Part shown: one piece after another, positions 15,896 through 25,898 of the stretch | Position numbering within the stretch: position 1 is the first letter of the stretch | Layout of the letters: each line of letters starts with the position of its first letter | Position numbers and translations under genes: made by a program | Notes under the pieces: generated by a model | What the model was told of the DNA's origin: nothing | Seen by the model: only the letters and a program-made list of their open reading frames with translations | Databases searched by the model: none | From: Sphingomonas sp. PAMC 26605 | GTDB lineage: Bacteria > Pseudomonadota > Alphaproteobacteria > Sphingomonadales > Sphingomonadaceae | Assembly (NCBI RefSeq): GCF_000241485.1 | Contig: NZ_JH584241.1 | Location: forward strand, 1,882,787-1,946,786 | Direction of reading: 5' to 3' | Length of the DNA stretch: 64,000 nt

Positions 15896-18550
15896 GTGAT
15901 TTTCAGACAGTCCATTTCGACGCTGGCGCTTATTGCCGGCCTGGGCGCTTCGCCTGCCATTGCCGCACCGATCGCCGCGCCCGCAGCGCCCGCCGCCGCT
16001 CCCGATGCGGCAGAACCGCAGGAGCCGCCGAGCGACATCGTCGTGATCGGCACGCGCCGCACCGACCGCACGCTCACCAATTCGGCCTCGCCGATCGACG
16101 TGATCAGCGCGGCCGAGCTTACCGCGCAGCCCGCCGCCAACATGCTCGACGCGGTCAAGAACATCGTGCCGTCCTTCTATGTCGGGCAGAACACGATATC
16201 CGACGCCTCGACCTTCGTCCGCTCGCCCTCGCTGCGCGGCCTGCCGGGCGACGAGATTCTCGTGATGCTCAACGGCAAGCGCTACAACCGCTCGGCGCTG
16301 GTGCAGGTCTATGGCGGCTCCGATTCGGGGCTGTCGTTCGGCTCGCAAGGCGCCGACATCTCGGCGATCCCCGCGCTGGCGATCGGCAGCCTGCAGGTGC
16401 TGCGCGAGGGCGCGACCGCGCAATATGGCTCGGACGCGATCGGCGGGGTGCTTAATTACGGGCTGAAGGAGAAATCCGGGCTCGAACTGGTCGCGCGCTA
16501 TGGCCAATATTATCAGAACGGTGACGGCAAGAGCGTCCAGGTCGCCGGCAATGTCGGCGTCGGGATCGGCGATATCGGCTTCATCAACGTCACCGGCGAA
16601 TATGACGATGACGGCCAGACCAGTCGCGGCGCGACTCGGCCCGCGGCCGCCAATTTCGCGGCGGCCTTCCCGGCGCTTGCGCCGCAGATCCCGAACTATC
16701 CGGGGCCGGCGCAGATCTGGGGATCGTCGCCCTCCCATGGCTATAAAGGCGTGGTCAATGCGGCGATCGACGTCACCGACAGCAGCAAGCTCTATCTCTT
16801 CGTCAATTACGCGCACAGCCGCGCGGTCGAGAGCTTCAACTACCGGCCATCCGTGGGGAGCACCGCGATCGACACGACCGGCGTCACGCGCACGCTCGGC
16901 GCGAACGGCGCGTTCAACCCGATCTATCTGACCGCCTGCCCGACCGGCAACGCCACCTGTCCGGCGGGCGGGTTCGTACGCGACACCAACACCTTCACCT
17001 TCCGGTCGATCTATCCGGCTGGCTTCACCCCGCAATTCGTCGGCGTGACCGAGGAACTGTACGGGACGCTCGGCTATAAGGGGAAGTTTGCCAACGGGCT
17101 GACCTATGACCTGTCGGGCTCGCTCAGCCGCAATACGCTCGACCTGTCGATGTATCAGTCGCTCAACGCGTCGTACGGCCCGCTGTCGCAGACCGCGTTC
17201 AAGTTCGGCAAGATCACGCAGGAGGAGGCCGACGCCAATCTCGACTTGAGCTATCCGCTCGAGGTCGGCCTGGCGAGCCCGCTGACGCTGGCGGCGGGCG
17301 GGGAGTTCCGCAAGGAGACCTACAAGCTCGTCGCGGGCGACGTGCAGTCGTACGGCGCCGGGCCCTTCGGGACCCAGCCGCTCTACGATCTCGTCTCGCC
17401 GGGCGTCTATCGCCGCGCGCTCAACGGCACGACGCCGGTCAGCGCGTCGCAATCGCCCGGCGCGAGCGGCTATGGCGGCACCAGCCCGGCGGCGGCGGGG
17501 TCGTGGAGCCAGACCAGCTATGCGCTCTACGGCGCGATCGAGACCGACATCACCAAGGCGCTGAGCGTCGGCGTTGCCGGGCGGTACGAGCATTACAACA
17601 CGTTCGGCGGCTCATGGGTCGGCAAGTTCAATGCGCTCTACCGCTTCTCGGAGGCGTTCTCGCTGCGCGGCACGATCGGCAGTGGCTTCCATGCGCCATC
17701 ACCCGGCCAGCAGCACAATTCGATCCTGACGACCTCGTTCAACAACGGCAACCAGGTGCAGACCGGCACCTATCCGGTCGATACGGCGATCTCCAGATTC
17801 TACGGCGCGGTGCCGCTGAAACCCGAAACCTCGACCAATTACGGGGTCGGCTTCATCGTCAAACCGGTCCGGGCGCTGACGCTGACGGTCGATGGCTATC
17901 GCATCGACGTCGACAGCCGAATCGGCATCTCGCAGACCTTCAACGTCACCGCGGCCGATCTCGCGGCGCAACCGGCGCTCGCGGCGGTCGGGGTCGGTGG
18001 TGCGGTGACCTACTTCACCAACGGCTTCAGCACGCGCACGCAAGGCGTCGACGTCGTCGGCACCTATCATACCAAGCTCAGCGGCGCGGAGCTCAACTTC
18101 ACGCTGGCGTACAATTACAACAAGAGCACGGTGCGCCGCTTCAACCCGGGCGTGATCAGCGCGGCGCAGATCATCGACGTCCAGCATCTCGCGCCGAATC
18201 ATCGCGCGATCTTCACGACCAACTGGACGCGCGGTCCGCTCAGCATCAATTTTCGCGAGAATTACTATAGCTGGTGGTCGAGCGCGGTCGATTACGGCGT
18301 CACCAGCCAGCATTTCGGCGCCAAGGCGACGACCGATCTCGATATGAGCTATACCTTTGCCAAGCATTATACCGTCACGGTCGGCGGGACCAACATCCTC
18401 GACGAGCGGCCCGACAAGCTGACGAGCGCATCGCAAGTGCTGTATCCGCTGACGGGGAGCTCGGCCGACGGGCAGATCTATCCGCGCAACGGCGGTCCGT
18501 TCGGCTTCAACGGTGGCTTCTGGTACGCGCGGATTCGCGTGAAGTATTGA
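15896..18550 (+). CDS. TonB-dependent outer-membrane receptor
   Basis: This 884-residue outer-membrane transporter uses TonB energy to import a large or scarce substrate. A signal peptide ends near AIAAP (about residue 23). A plug domain follows (DIVVIGTRRTDRT at about 46, SPSLRGLPGDEILVMLNGKRY, and GATAQYGSDAIGGVLNY near 185), and then a beta barrel to the C-terminal aromatic residue (RIRVKY). The start is a GTG at 15896, chosen because the signal peptide begins there and a G-rich site lies upstream. The long upstream extension is not signal-like. No regulator or substrate-specific gene is adjacent, so the ligand cannot be named. Confidence 0.92.
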   Translation: MIFRQSISTLALIAGLGASPAIAAPIAAPAAPAAAPDAAEPQEPPSDIVVIGTRRTDRTLTNSASPIDVISAAELTAQPAANMLDAVKNIVPSFYVGQNTISDASTFVRSPSLRGLPGDEILVMLNGKRYNRSALVQVYGGSDSGLSFGSQGADISAIPALAIGSLQVLREGATAQYGSDAIGGVLNYGLKEKSGLELVARYGQYYQNGDGKSVQVAGNVGVGIGDIGFINVTGEYDDDGQTSRGATRPAAANFAAAFPALAPQIPNYPGPAQIWGSSPSHGYKGVVNAAIDVTDSSKLYLFVNYAHSRAVESFNYRPSVGSTAIDTTGVTRTLGANGAFNPIYLTACPTGNATCPAGGFVRDTNTFTFRSIYPAGFTPQFVGVTEELYGTLGYKGKFANGLTYDLSGSLSRNTLDLSMYQSLNASYGPLSQTAFKFGKITQEEADANLDLSYPLEVGLASPLTLAAGGEFRKETYKLVAGDVQSYGAGPFGTQPLYDLVSPGVYRRALNGTTPVSASQSPGASGYGGTSPAAAGSWSQTSYALYGAIETDITKALSVGVAGRYEHYNTFGGSWVGKFNALYRFSEAFSLRGTIGSGFHAPSPGQQHNSILTTSFNNGNQVQTGTYPVDTAISRFYGAVPLKPETSTNYGVGFIVKPVRALTLTVDGYRIDVDSRIGISQTFNVTAADLAAQPALAAVGVGGAVTYFTNGFSTRTQGVDVVGTYHTKLSGAELNFTLAYNYNKSTVRRFNPGVISAAQIIDVQHLAPNHRAIFTTNWTRGPLSINFRENYYSWWSSAVDYGVTSQHFGAKATTDLDMSYTFAKHYTVTVGGTNILDERPDKLTSASQVLYPLTGSSADGQIYPRNGGPFGFNGGFWYARIRVKY

Positions 18551-18591
18551 GCGGGCGGGGGGCGAGCGCTTAGCGGCGTTCGCCCTTCGGA

Positions 18592-18688
18592 CGTCACCCC
18601 GGCCTTGTGCCGGGGTCCACCGTAACCACGCGCCTGCGGCGGCAACTCCTGCGGCACGGCGGGCCCCGCTACGAGTCCGGGGTGACGG
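18592..18688. repeat. Type A palindromic repeat, copy 2
   Basis: This roughly 97-base inverted repeat has CGTCACCCCGGCC at the left end and CCGGGGTGACGG at the right. It lies in the convergent gap between the TonB receptor and hspQ. The inner arms CCGGGGTCCACCGT and GCACGGCGGGCCCC are partly diverged. It could terminate both transcripts (inference). Confidence 0.85.
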
Positions 18689-18712
18689 TCGCGCCTGTAC
18701 GAGCCCCGCGAA

Positions 18713-19093
18713 TCAGTGGCGGTGTTCGCGCCGCAACGGGTATTTCCCATCCTCATACTCGCCGAACAGCCCCGAGATCGCGGGGTGATCGACCGGCTCG
18801 TCGAGATCGTCGGGCACCAGATTCTGCTGGCTGACATAGGCGACGTAGCTCGACTCCATATTCTCGGCGAGCAGGTGGTAGAAGGGCTGGTCCTTGCGCG
18901 GCCGGATGTTCTCCGGAATCGCGTCGTACCATTCGTCGCTGTTGGCGAAGACCGGGTCGACATCGAACACCACGCCGCGGAAATCGAACATGCGGTGGCG
19001 CACGACATCGCCGATCGCGAAGCGCGCATGGCTGATCGGCGGCAGCGGGATTTCGGCGGAGAAGGGCGGGGAGGTAATCGGGGTGCGGTGCAT
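18713..19093 (-). CDS. hspQ: Heat shock protein HspQ (YccV-like)
   Basis: HspQ-family proteins bind hemimethylated DNA and act as specificity factors for Lon. The 126-residue protein has the family core: ARFAIGDVVRHRMFDFRGVVFDVDPVF (about 24-50), then WYDAIPENIRPRKDQPFYHLLAE and YVSQQNLVPDD. The first 20 residues are a variable proline-rich leader. It stands alone on the minus strand, convergent with the TonB receptor across a palindromic repeat. The product is complete and of ordinary length. Confidence 0.93.
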   Translation of the reverse strand: MHRTPITSPPFSAEIPLPPISHARFAIGDVVRHRMFDFRGVVFDVDPVFANSDEWYDAIPENIRPRKDQPFYHLLAENMESSYVAYVSQQNLVPDDLDEPVDHPAISGLFGEYEDGKYPLRREHRH

Positions 19094-19239
19094 GGGTCTA
19101 ACTTAAGGCGTGTTCCGCGCTGCACAAGAGAATGCTGCGGCAAAGCCTTGCGCTCCCCGAACGACTGCGTTAGTGGCCCCCGCTCACCGACCGGTGCCGC
19201 TTTATGGGGTTCCCCGCAAAGCGCATCATATGACCTCGC

Positions 19240-19329
<90 letters not shown>

Positions 19330-19365
19330 TTTCCTTATCTGCAAGACAAGGCTAAAGCCCGCCAC

Positions 19366-19698
19366 ATGGCATCCTACAAAGAACCTTCCTTCAAAGACCG
19401 CGCCGCCCTGTCGGCCGACGCCAAGCAGCGCGCCCTCGAGAAGTTGAAGGCCAAGCCGCCGGTCGATCCCGCGGTCGTCGCCGCCCGCACCGCGGCGCGC
19501 GAAGCGAAGGAAGAGGCCGAAGCCAAGAAGCGCGAAGAGAAGAAGGCCGCACTCGAACAGGCCCGGCTCGACAAGCTCGCCAAGGCCGCCGCCGCCGAGC
19601 AGGCGATCAAGGATGCCGAGCAGGCCGCGATCCAGGCCGAGATCGACAAGAAGGCGGCGCGCGACGCGCGTTACGCCGCGCGCAAGAGCCGCAAGTAA
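19366..19698 (+). CDS. DUF6481-family small charged protein
   Basis: This 110-residue protein is almost entirely alanine, lysine, glutamate and arginine, and is predicted to form one long helix or coiled coil. It starts MASYKEPSFKDRAALS and ends KAARDARYAARKSRK. It resembles DUF6481, a family frequent in Sphingomonadales with no known function. The ATG at 19366 is used because the upstream reading frame runs through the tRNA-Ser gene. It lies 36 bases after that tRNA and may share its transcript. There is no signal peptide or membrane segment. Confidence 0.8.
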   Translation: MASYKEPSFKDRAALSADAKQRALEKLKAKPPVDPAVVAARTAAREAKEEAEAKKREEKKAALEQARLDKLAKAAAAEQAIKDAEQAAIQAEIDKKAARDARYAARKSRK

Positions 19699-19766
19699 GC
19701 GCAGCGGGGTGCCAGGCCCCGTTCGACCGACATCGCGCTGGACCAGCCTGACGGATTGCTCTGTCA

Positions 19767-19791
19767 GGAACACATTCTATTGATCGACGTT
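19767..19791 (+). promoter_or_regulatory. EcfG-type general stress promoter upstream of the LOV kinase
   Basis: GGAAC (19767-19771), a 16-base spacer and CGTT (19788-19791) match the alphaproteobacterial EcfG (general stress response sigma factor) consensus exactly. It lies 43 bases before the LOV kinase start. A few sites with only part of this pattern elsewhere in the window lack the right spacing. It suggests that the kinase and response regulator belong to the general stress regulon. Confidence 0.65.
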
Positions 19792-19834
19792 ACGTTTCGC
19801 AGCGCAGCCATCCGGGCCTACGCCGGAGGTAGCT

Positions 19835-20941
19835 TTGAGACAACGCGACGACTGGCACCTTACCGACGCCCTTGAGTACGAACATGGCCGCGGCGATCCG
19901 TTCGCCGCCGCCGTGCGTGCGACGCGCATGCCGATGGTCATCACCGACCCGGCACAGCCCGACAATCCGATCGTCTTCTGCAACGTCGCGTTCCAGCGAC
20001 TGACGGGGTACGCCCGCGAGGAAATCATCGGCCGCAATTGCCGCTTCCTGCAGGGGCCCGACACCGACCCCGCCAGGATCGCCGAAATCCGCGAGGGGAT
20101 CGAAGCCGGTCATGCCGTCGACGTCGACCTGCTCAACTATCGCAAGGACGGCACGACCTTCTGGAACGCGCTCTATCTGTCGCCGGTCCGCGATCGCGAA
20201 GGCGTGGTGCGCTTCTTCTTCGCCTCGCAACTCGACGTAACCGATCGGATCGAGGCGCAGAACATCATCAACGACCAGAAAGCCCTGGTCGAACGCGAGG
20301 TGGAGCGCCGCACCGCCGATCTGCGCGCCGCGCTCGACGCGAAGACGCTGCTGCTCCACGAGGTCGATCACCGGGTGAAGAACAACCTGACGATGATCGG
20401 CTCGCTGCTGCGCCTGCAGGTCCGGACGATCGACGATCCGGCGGTCGCGGCCAAGCTCGATTCGATGCTCGAACGCGTCGATGCGCTCGCCGTGGTGCAT
20501 CGCCAACTCTATCAATCCTCCGATATCGCGCGGTTCGACATCGGCAGCTTCGCCGAAAGCCTGATCTCCGACGTCGTCGGGTCGAGCGGGCGGAGCGATA
20601 TCGACCTCGATATCACGGCGCAGCCGCTGTTCATTGACGCGGCGAATGCTTCGGCGCTGGGGCTGATCCTCAACGAAATCCTCACCAACGCCGTCAAGCA
20701 CGCCTTTGCCGACGGTCGTTCGGGGCGGCTCAGCCTGGTGGTCGAGGGCGAAGACGATCACGGGATCATCAAGATCTGCGACGATGGACCCGGCATGCCA
20801 TCGACGCAGCGCAACAAGAGCATCGGCACGTCGCTCATCACGCGACTCGCGCGGCAGGCGCGCGCCGAGGCGACGTGGAGCAACCACCAGCCCGGAACCT
20901 GTGTGACGATCACCTTTCCGCGAACCGAGGAACGGGAATGA
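19835..20941 (+). CDS. LOV-domain blue-light sensor histidine kinase (LovK-like)
   Basis: This 368-residue soluble kinase has an N-terminal LOV (PAS) domain at about 25-135 with the flavin-binding motif GRNCRFLQG, where C69 would form the photo-adduct. A short helical linker leads to a HisKA_2/HWE-type kinase. Its box HEVDHRVKNN carries the likely phosphoacceptor H179, the N box is LNEILTNAVKHA, and a DDGPGMP glycine motif follows. It matches Caulobacter LovK in length and architecture, a regulator of the general stress response. The start is TTG at 19835, supported by GGAGG 5 bases upstream. It overlaps the response regulator by 4 bases. Confidence 0.92.
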   Translation: MRQRDDWHLTDALEYEHGRGDPFAAAVRATRMPMVITDPAQPDNPIVFCNVAFQRLTGYAREEIIGRNCRFLQGPDTDPARIAEIREGIEAGHAVDVDLLNYRKDGTTFWNALYLSPVRDREGVVRFFFASQLDVTDRIEAQNIINDQKALVEREVERRTADLRAALDAKTLLLHEVDHRVKNNLTMIGSLLRLQVRTIDDPAVAAKLDSMLERVDALAVVHRQLYQSSDIARFDIGSFAESLISDVVGSSGRSDIDLDITAQPLFIDAANASALGLILNEILTNAVKHAFADGRSGRLSLVVEGEDDHGIIKICDDGPGMPSTQRNKSIGTSLITRLARQARAEATWSNHQPGTCVTITFPRTEERE

Positions 20942-21399
20942 CCAACGTCATGGAAGTCCTGATCGTCGAAGACGAGATGCTCCTCGCAATGGATATCGAG
21001 GCGATGATCGAGGATAGCGGGCATCACGTGCTCGCCGAGGCGGCGAGCCTGCAGGATGTCGAGGCGCTGCCCGCGGACCTCAACCCGCAACTCGCTTTCG
21101 TCGATATTCATCTGGCGCAGAATTCGAACGGGCTCGACGTCTGCCGCTATATCCGCGCGCATTGGCCCGACGCCTTGATCATCTTCGTCACCGCCAATGT
21201 CGCGAAGATCCCGGCCGATTTTTCGGGCGCGCACGGCGTGATCGCCAAGCCGTTTTCGCAGGCCGGGGTGGTCAACGCGATCAAATATCTCGCCGAAGGG
21301 ATGTTCGATCCGCCGCCCAGCATCCCGCGGCCCGCCAGCCTGCTGCCGTCGCCGCATCTCAGGGTTCGCTGGGGGGACGAAGCGCTCGGAGCCGCGTGA
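20938..21399 (+). CDS. Single-domain response regulator (LovR-like)
   Basis: This 153-residue receiver-only protein has the acidic pocket E11/D12 (VEDE), phosphoacceptor D56 (AFVDIHLA), a conserved threonine in VTANV, and the KPF lysine (IAKPFS) near residue 104. About 30 proline-rich residues follow and no output domain is present. Its ATG forms an ATGA overlap with the LOV kinase stop, so the two are translated together. In Caulobacter the neighbouring LovR receives phosphate from LovK and dampens the stress signal; the same partnership is likely here. The chosen start also follows a purine-rich site. Confidence 0.9.
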   Translation: MTNVMEVLIVEDEMLLAMDIEAMIEDSGHHVLAEAASLQDVEALPADLNPQLAFVDIHLAQNSNGLDVCRYIRAHWPDALIIFVTANVAKIPADFSGAHGVIAKPFSQAGVVNAIKYLAEGMFDPPPSIPRPASLLPSPHLRVRWGDEALGAA

Positions 21400-21427
21400 T
21401 CGCAGCGCCCTGACCCGGGCGGTGCGA

Positions 21428-23485
<2,058 letters not shown>

Positions 23486-23563
23486 GACCCATGCGCTTAA
23501 CGGGCTTTGCTTTTGAAAGCGACACCCTGCACGGTCGGTTGGCCATCACCAGGAGGTTCGATA

Positions 23564-23605
23564 ATGAAGATCCGCGTACGCGCGCGCCTCGGGCTGGCGC
23601 GATGA
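23564..23605 (+). CDS. Predicted 13-residue upstream ORF of the ModE-like regulator
   Basis: An ATG at 23564, preceded by a strong AGGAGG (23551-23556), opens a 13-codon frame that encodes MKIRVRARLGLAR and stops with a TGA at 23603-23605. That stop overlaps the ATG of the regulator as ATGA. The peptide is short and arginine-rich. It may be a leader that couples ribosomes to the regulator's own start, which has no comparable ribosome site. It could also be an attenuation peptide or a translational accident. Confidence 0.45.
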   Translation: MKIRVRARLGLAR

Positions 23606-23988
23606 GCCGGATCGGCCGCCTCAAGATCAAGGCGCAGCTCTATTGCGGCGACGAGCTCGCGATGGGGCCGGGCAAGGCCGATCTGCTCGAGGCGATCGCG
23701 CGCGAGGGGTCGATCTCGGCGGCGGGGCGCGCGATGGGGATGAGCTATCGGCGCAGCTGGCTGCTGGTCGACAGCATGAACCGGTGTTTCGTCGAGCGAT
23801 TGGTCGAGACCGTCGCCGGCGGCGGGGCAGGGCGGGGGGCGTCGCTCACGCCGACCGGGGCGGCGGCGCTCGCGGCCTATCGCGCGTTGGAGGCGGCGCT
23901 TGCCGAATCGGCGGGGAGCGGGGCGATGGCGGAGCTCGATGCGCTGCTGCGGGCGGTGCCGCTGCCGCCGGTCAGGGACGATTCGTGA
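23602..23988 (+). CDS. ModE-like winged-helix DNA-binding regulator
   Basis: This 128-residue protein consists of a LysR/ModE-type winged helix: KADLLEAIAREGSISAAGRAMGMSYRRSWLLVDSMN (about 25-60) is the helix-turn-helix, and the conserved SYRRSWLLVDSMN signature is characteristic of the N-terminal domain of the molybdate regulator ModE. No molybdate-binding (TOBE) domain follows, so it is the stand-alone type often annotated as a molybdenum-related regulator. The start ATG overlaps the stop of a small upstream ORF. It overlaps the convergent secreted-protein gene by 17 bases. No modABC genes lie nearby, so the target is unknown. Confidence 0.82.
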   Translation: MSRIGRLKIKAQLYCGDELAMGPGKADLLEAIAREGSISAAGRAMGMSYRRSWLLVDSMNRCFVERLVETVAGGGAGRGASLTPTGAAALAAYRALEAALAESAGSGAMAELDALLRAVPLPPVRDDS

Positions 23989-24490
23989 TCAGCACCGGCG
24001 CGGCGGCGGCCTTGCTGCCCGCGATCTGGAGCGTGTAGCGGCCGGGCGTCAGCTTGAAATCGACCATCTTGGCGATGCCGCTGCACGCTGCGCCGTGTGC
24101 GTGCGCGGTGGAGGTCTGCGCTTTGCGGCCTTTGACCACATCGATCCACGCCGGAGTTCCGAGCATCACGCGATACGTACCCGCGCGCGCGACCGAAAAG
24201 CTCGCCATGCCGCCGAGGCTGGTCGGCTCGCCCGGCTTGGCCGGGGTGAAGGGGTACCGGACGGTATCGCTCGGCGCGAGCATCAGCTCGATGCGACGGC
24301 CGACGGTCAACCGCGTGCGGGCGAGCGTATTGCGGTCGGTCGCGGCGGCGAGGCTCGGGCCGGTCTTCCAGGCCGTTAGACCGGCGGGGAGCGGCGCGGC
24401 GGGGGTCGGGCAGGTCTCGGGCGCATGCTCCTTCGGTGCGGCCTGCGCGGCGGCGAGGACGGGGGCGAACAGCAGGAACAGGGAACGCAT
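23972..24490 (-). CDS. Predicted secreted protein of unknown function
   Basis: This 172-residue protein starts with a short signal peptide (MRSLFLLFAPVLAAAQAAP, cleavage near residue 18), followed by a soluble domain rich in beta-strand-like segments such as RIELMLAPSD, GTYRVMLGTPAWIDV and FKLTPGRYTLQIAG, which recall a small jelly-roll or C2-like fold. It has two cysteines in the mature part (near 27 and 136) that could form a disulfide. I do not recognise a named family. It lies 62 bases downstream of hpnL on the same strand and may be part of that hopanoid operon. Confidence 0.65.
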   Translation of the reverse strand: MRSLFLLFAPVLAAAQAAPKEHAPETCPTPAAPLPAGLTAWKTGPSLAAATDRNTLARTRLTVGRRIELMLAPSDTVRYPFTPAKPGEPTSLGGMASFSVARAGTYRVMLGTPAWIDVVKGRKAQTSTAHAHGAACSGIAKMVDFKLTPGRYTLQIAGSKAAAAPVLITNRP

Positions 24491-24552
24491 CGAATGGTCG
24501 CCTTGGCCGGAGGATCGCCCCGGCTATACGGGGACGCGCCGAGGCGGGCAAT

Positions 24553-25527
24553 TCACGAGACGGCGCGCCGCGCCTCGCCGACCTGCCAGGCGAGCAGCGC
24601 CGGCACCGCGATGATCACGTCGCGCGCGCGCTTGAGCAGCGACAGCGCGAGCGCGGTCGCGGGCGGCAGGCCGACGAGCGGACCGATCAGCACATAGGCC
24701 GCCTCCTGCACGCCGATCGCGCCGGGGATCGCGAAGGCGACGCTGCGTAGCGTGAAGATCAGCGCCTCGATCATCAGCACCGCCCAGAGGGGGACGTGCG
24801 AGCCCATGAACTGCAGCGCGATCCACGCGCCTGCCGCGCTTGCCAGCCAGGCGGCGAGGTTGAACGCGAAGGCCAGGAGGACGCGCTTGGGTTCGCGATA
24901 GATCGCATCGAGCTGGTCGCGCACCGCCGCCATCGCCGCGACCGATCCGGGCAGCATCCGCGCGCCGAGCGAGCCGGCGAGCTTCAGCACCGGCTTCTGC
25001 GCGAAGACGAACAGCGCCATCAGCGCGATCATCGCCGCGACCCCGCCGAGCGCGAGGGGCACGAGGCCCTGCTGTACCGGCGCATGGGACAGGATCATCA
25101 GCAACACCGCGACGCCGCCCAAGGTGAAAATCAGCTGCGCGGCCATCTCGGTCGTCATGTCGGCGATCATCGAGGCGTAGATCACCGGCTGCGGCACGCC
25201 GAACGCGGCAAGCGTGCGCGCGCCGACGACGAGGCCGCCGAGCTGCGAGAAGGGCAGGATATCGGTCGCCGCCTCGCGCGTGGTGCGCGCCCAGACGAAC
25301 AGCCACAGCCGGTCGCTCGGCTGGTCGGTCGCGACCGCGAGCCACGCCATGCCGAGCAGGCCGAGCACGCCGCCCGACCAGATCACGAAGGTCGCCATGC
25401 CGATCCAGCCGATCGAGCCCATCGCGGTCAGGACCTGGCCAAGCCCCACGGTGCCGACGGTCCCGGCGGCAACCACAAGGCCGACGATCGTCGCGAGCAG
25501 GAGGCCGATGCGGGCTGAGCGGTTCAT
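24553..25527 (-). CDS. hpnL: Hopanoid-associated membrane protein HpnL
   Basis: HpnL is a lysylphosphatidylglycerol synthetase TM-like integral membrane protein (UPF0104 group) found in hopanoid gene clusters. Its exact role is unknown. The 324-residue protein has about eight transmembrane segments, a conserved ILPFSQLGGLVVGAR stretch around residue 91-105 and a late IPGAIGVQEAAYVLIGPLVGLP stretch near 268-289, both typical of this family. It is separated from the upstream ferritin-like gene by 371 bases occupied by two palindromic repeats, so it may be expressed from its own promoter. Confidence 0.85.
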   Translation of the reverse strand: MNRSARIGLLLATIVGLVVAAGTVGTVGLGQVLTAMGSIGWIGMATFVIWSGGVLGLLGMAWLAVATDQPSDRLWLFVWARTTREAATDILPFSQLGGLVVGARTLAAFGVPQPVIYASMIADMTTEMAAQLIFTLGGVAVLLMILSHAPVQQGLVPLALGGVAAMIALMALFVFAQKPVLKLAGSLGARMLPGSVAAMAAVRDQLDAIYREPKRVLLAFAFNLAAWLASAAGAWIALQFMGSHVPLWAVLMIEALIFTLRSVAFAIPGAIGVQEAAYVLIGPLVGLPPATALALSLLKRARDVIIAVPALLAWQVGEARRAVS

Positions 25528-25573
25528 GCCGCGCCCGATACTGGAGCGCCGCCGACCAAGCTCCGACCCTCGC

Positions 25574-25670
25574 CGTCACCCCAGGCTTGTCCCGGGGTCC
25601 ACCGGGATGTGCGTCCTGCGGGTTTAGCGAACGCGGCACGGTGGACCCCGGCACGAGGCCGGGGTGACGG
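25574..25670. repeat. Type A palindromic repeat, copy 3
   Basis: This repeat starts CGTCACCCC and ends CGGGGTGACGG, with inner arms CCCGGGGTCCACCG and GCACGGTGGACCCCGGCAC. Together with the type E element at 25730 it fills most of the 371-base gap between hpnL and the ferritin-like gene. Nothing else of note was found in that gap. Confidence 0.85.
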
Positions 25671-25729
25671 GCGTGGGGAGGCGGGGGCGCGGTATTCCAG
25701 GCGGTCTGTTTGGTTTGGCCGTGGAAGGG

Positions 25730-25859
25730 TTCGCGCAGAGGCGCAGAGGCGCAGAGCGGGAGCGCGTGCTATGCGCCAAGCGCTCTTCTTCAGCCCGGCA
25801 AGAGCAAAATCGCTTCGCGACGCGCGCAACCCCTCTGCGCCTCTGCGCCTCTGCGCGAA
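25730..25859. repeat. Type E inverted repeat with 27-base perfect arms
   Basis: The left arm at 25730-25756 begins TTCGCGCAGAGGCGCAGAGG and is the exact reverse complement of the right arm at 25833-25859. Each arm contains a short direct repeat of the unit GCAGAGGC. The 76-base interior has no obvious gene. The element is unlike types A, B and D and occurs once in the window. Confidence 0.9.
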
Positions 25860-25898
25860 CACATCAACAGACGCCACGTATCGCCACCCCGAAATGAG

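Noticed and set aside
25730..25859. Insertion sequence with terminal inverted repeats at the type E element
   Set aside because: The 76-base interior is too short for a transposase; it is at most a non-autonomous element.
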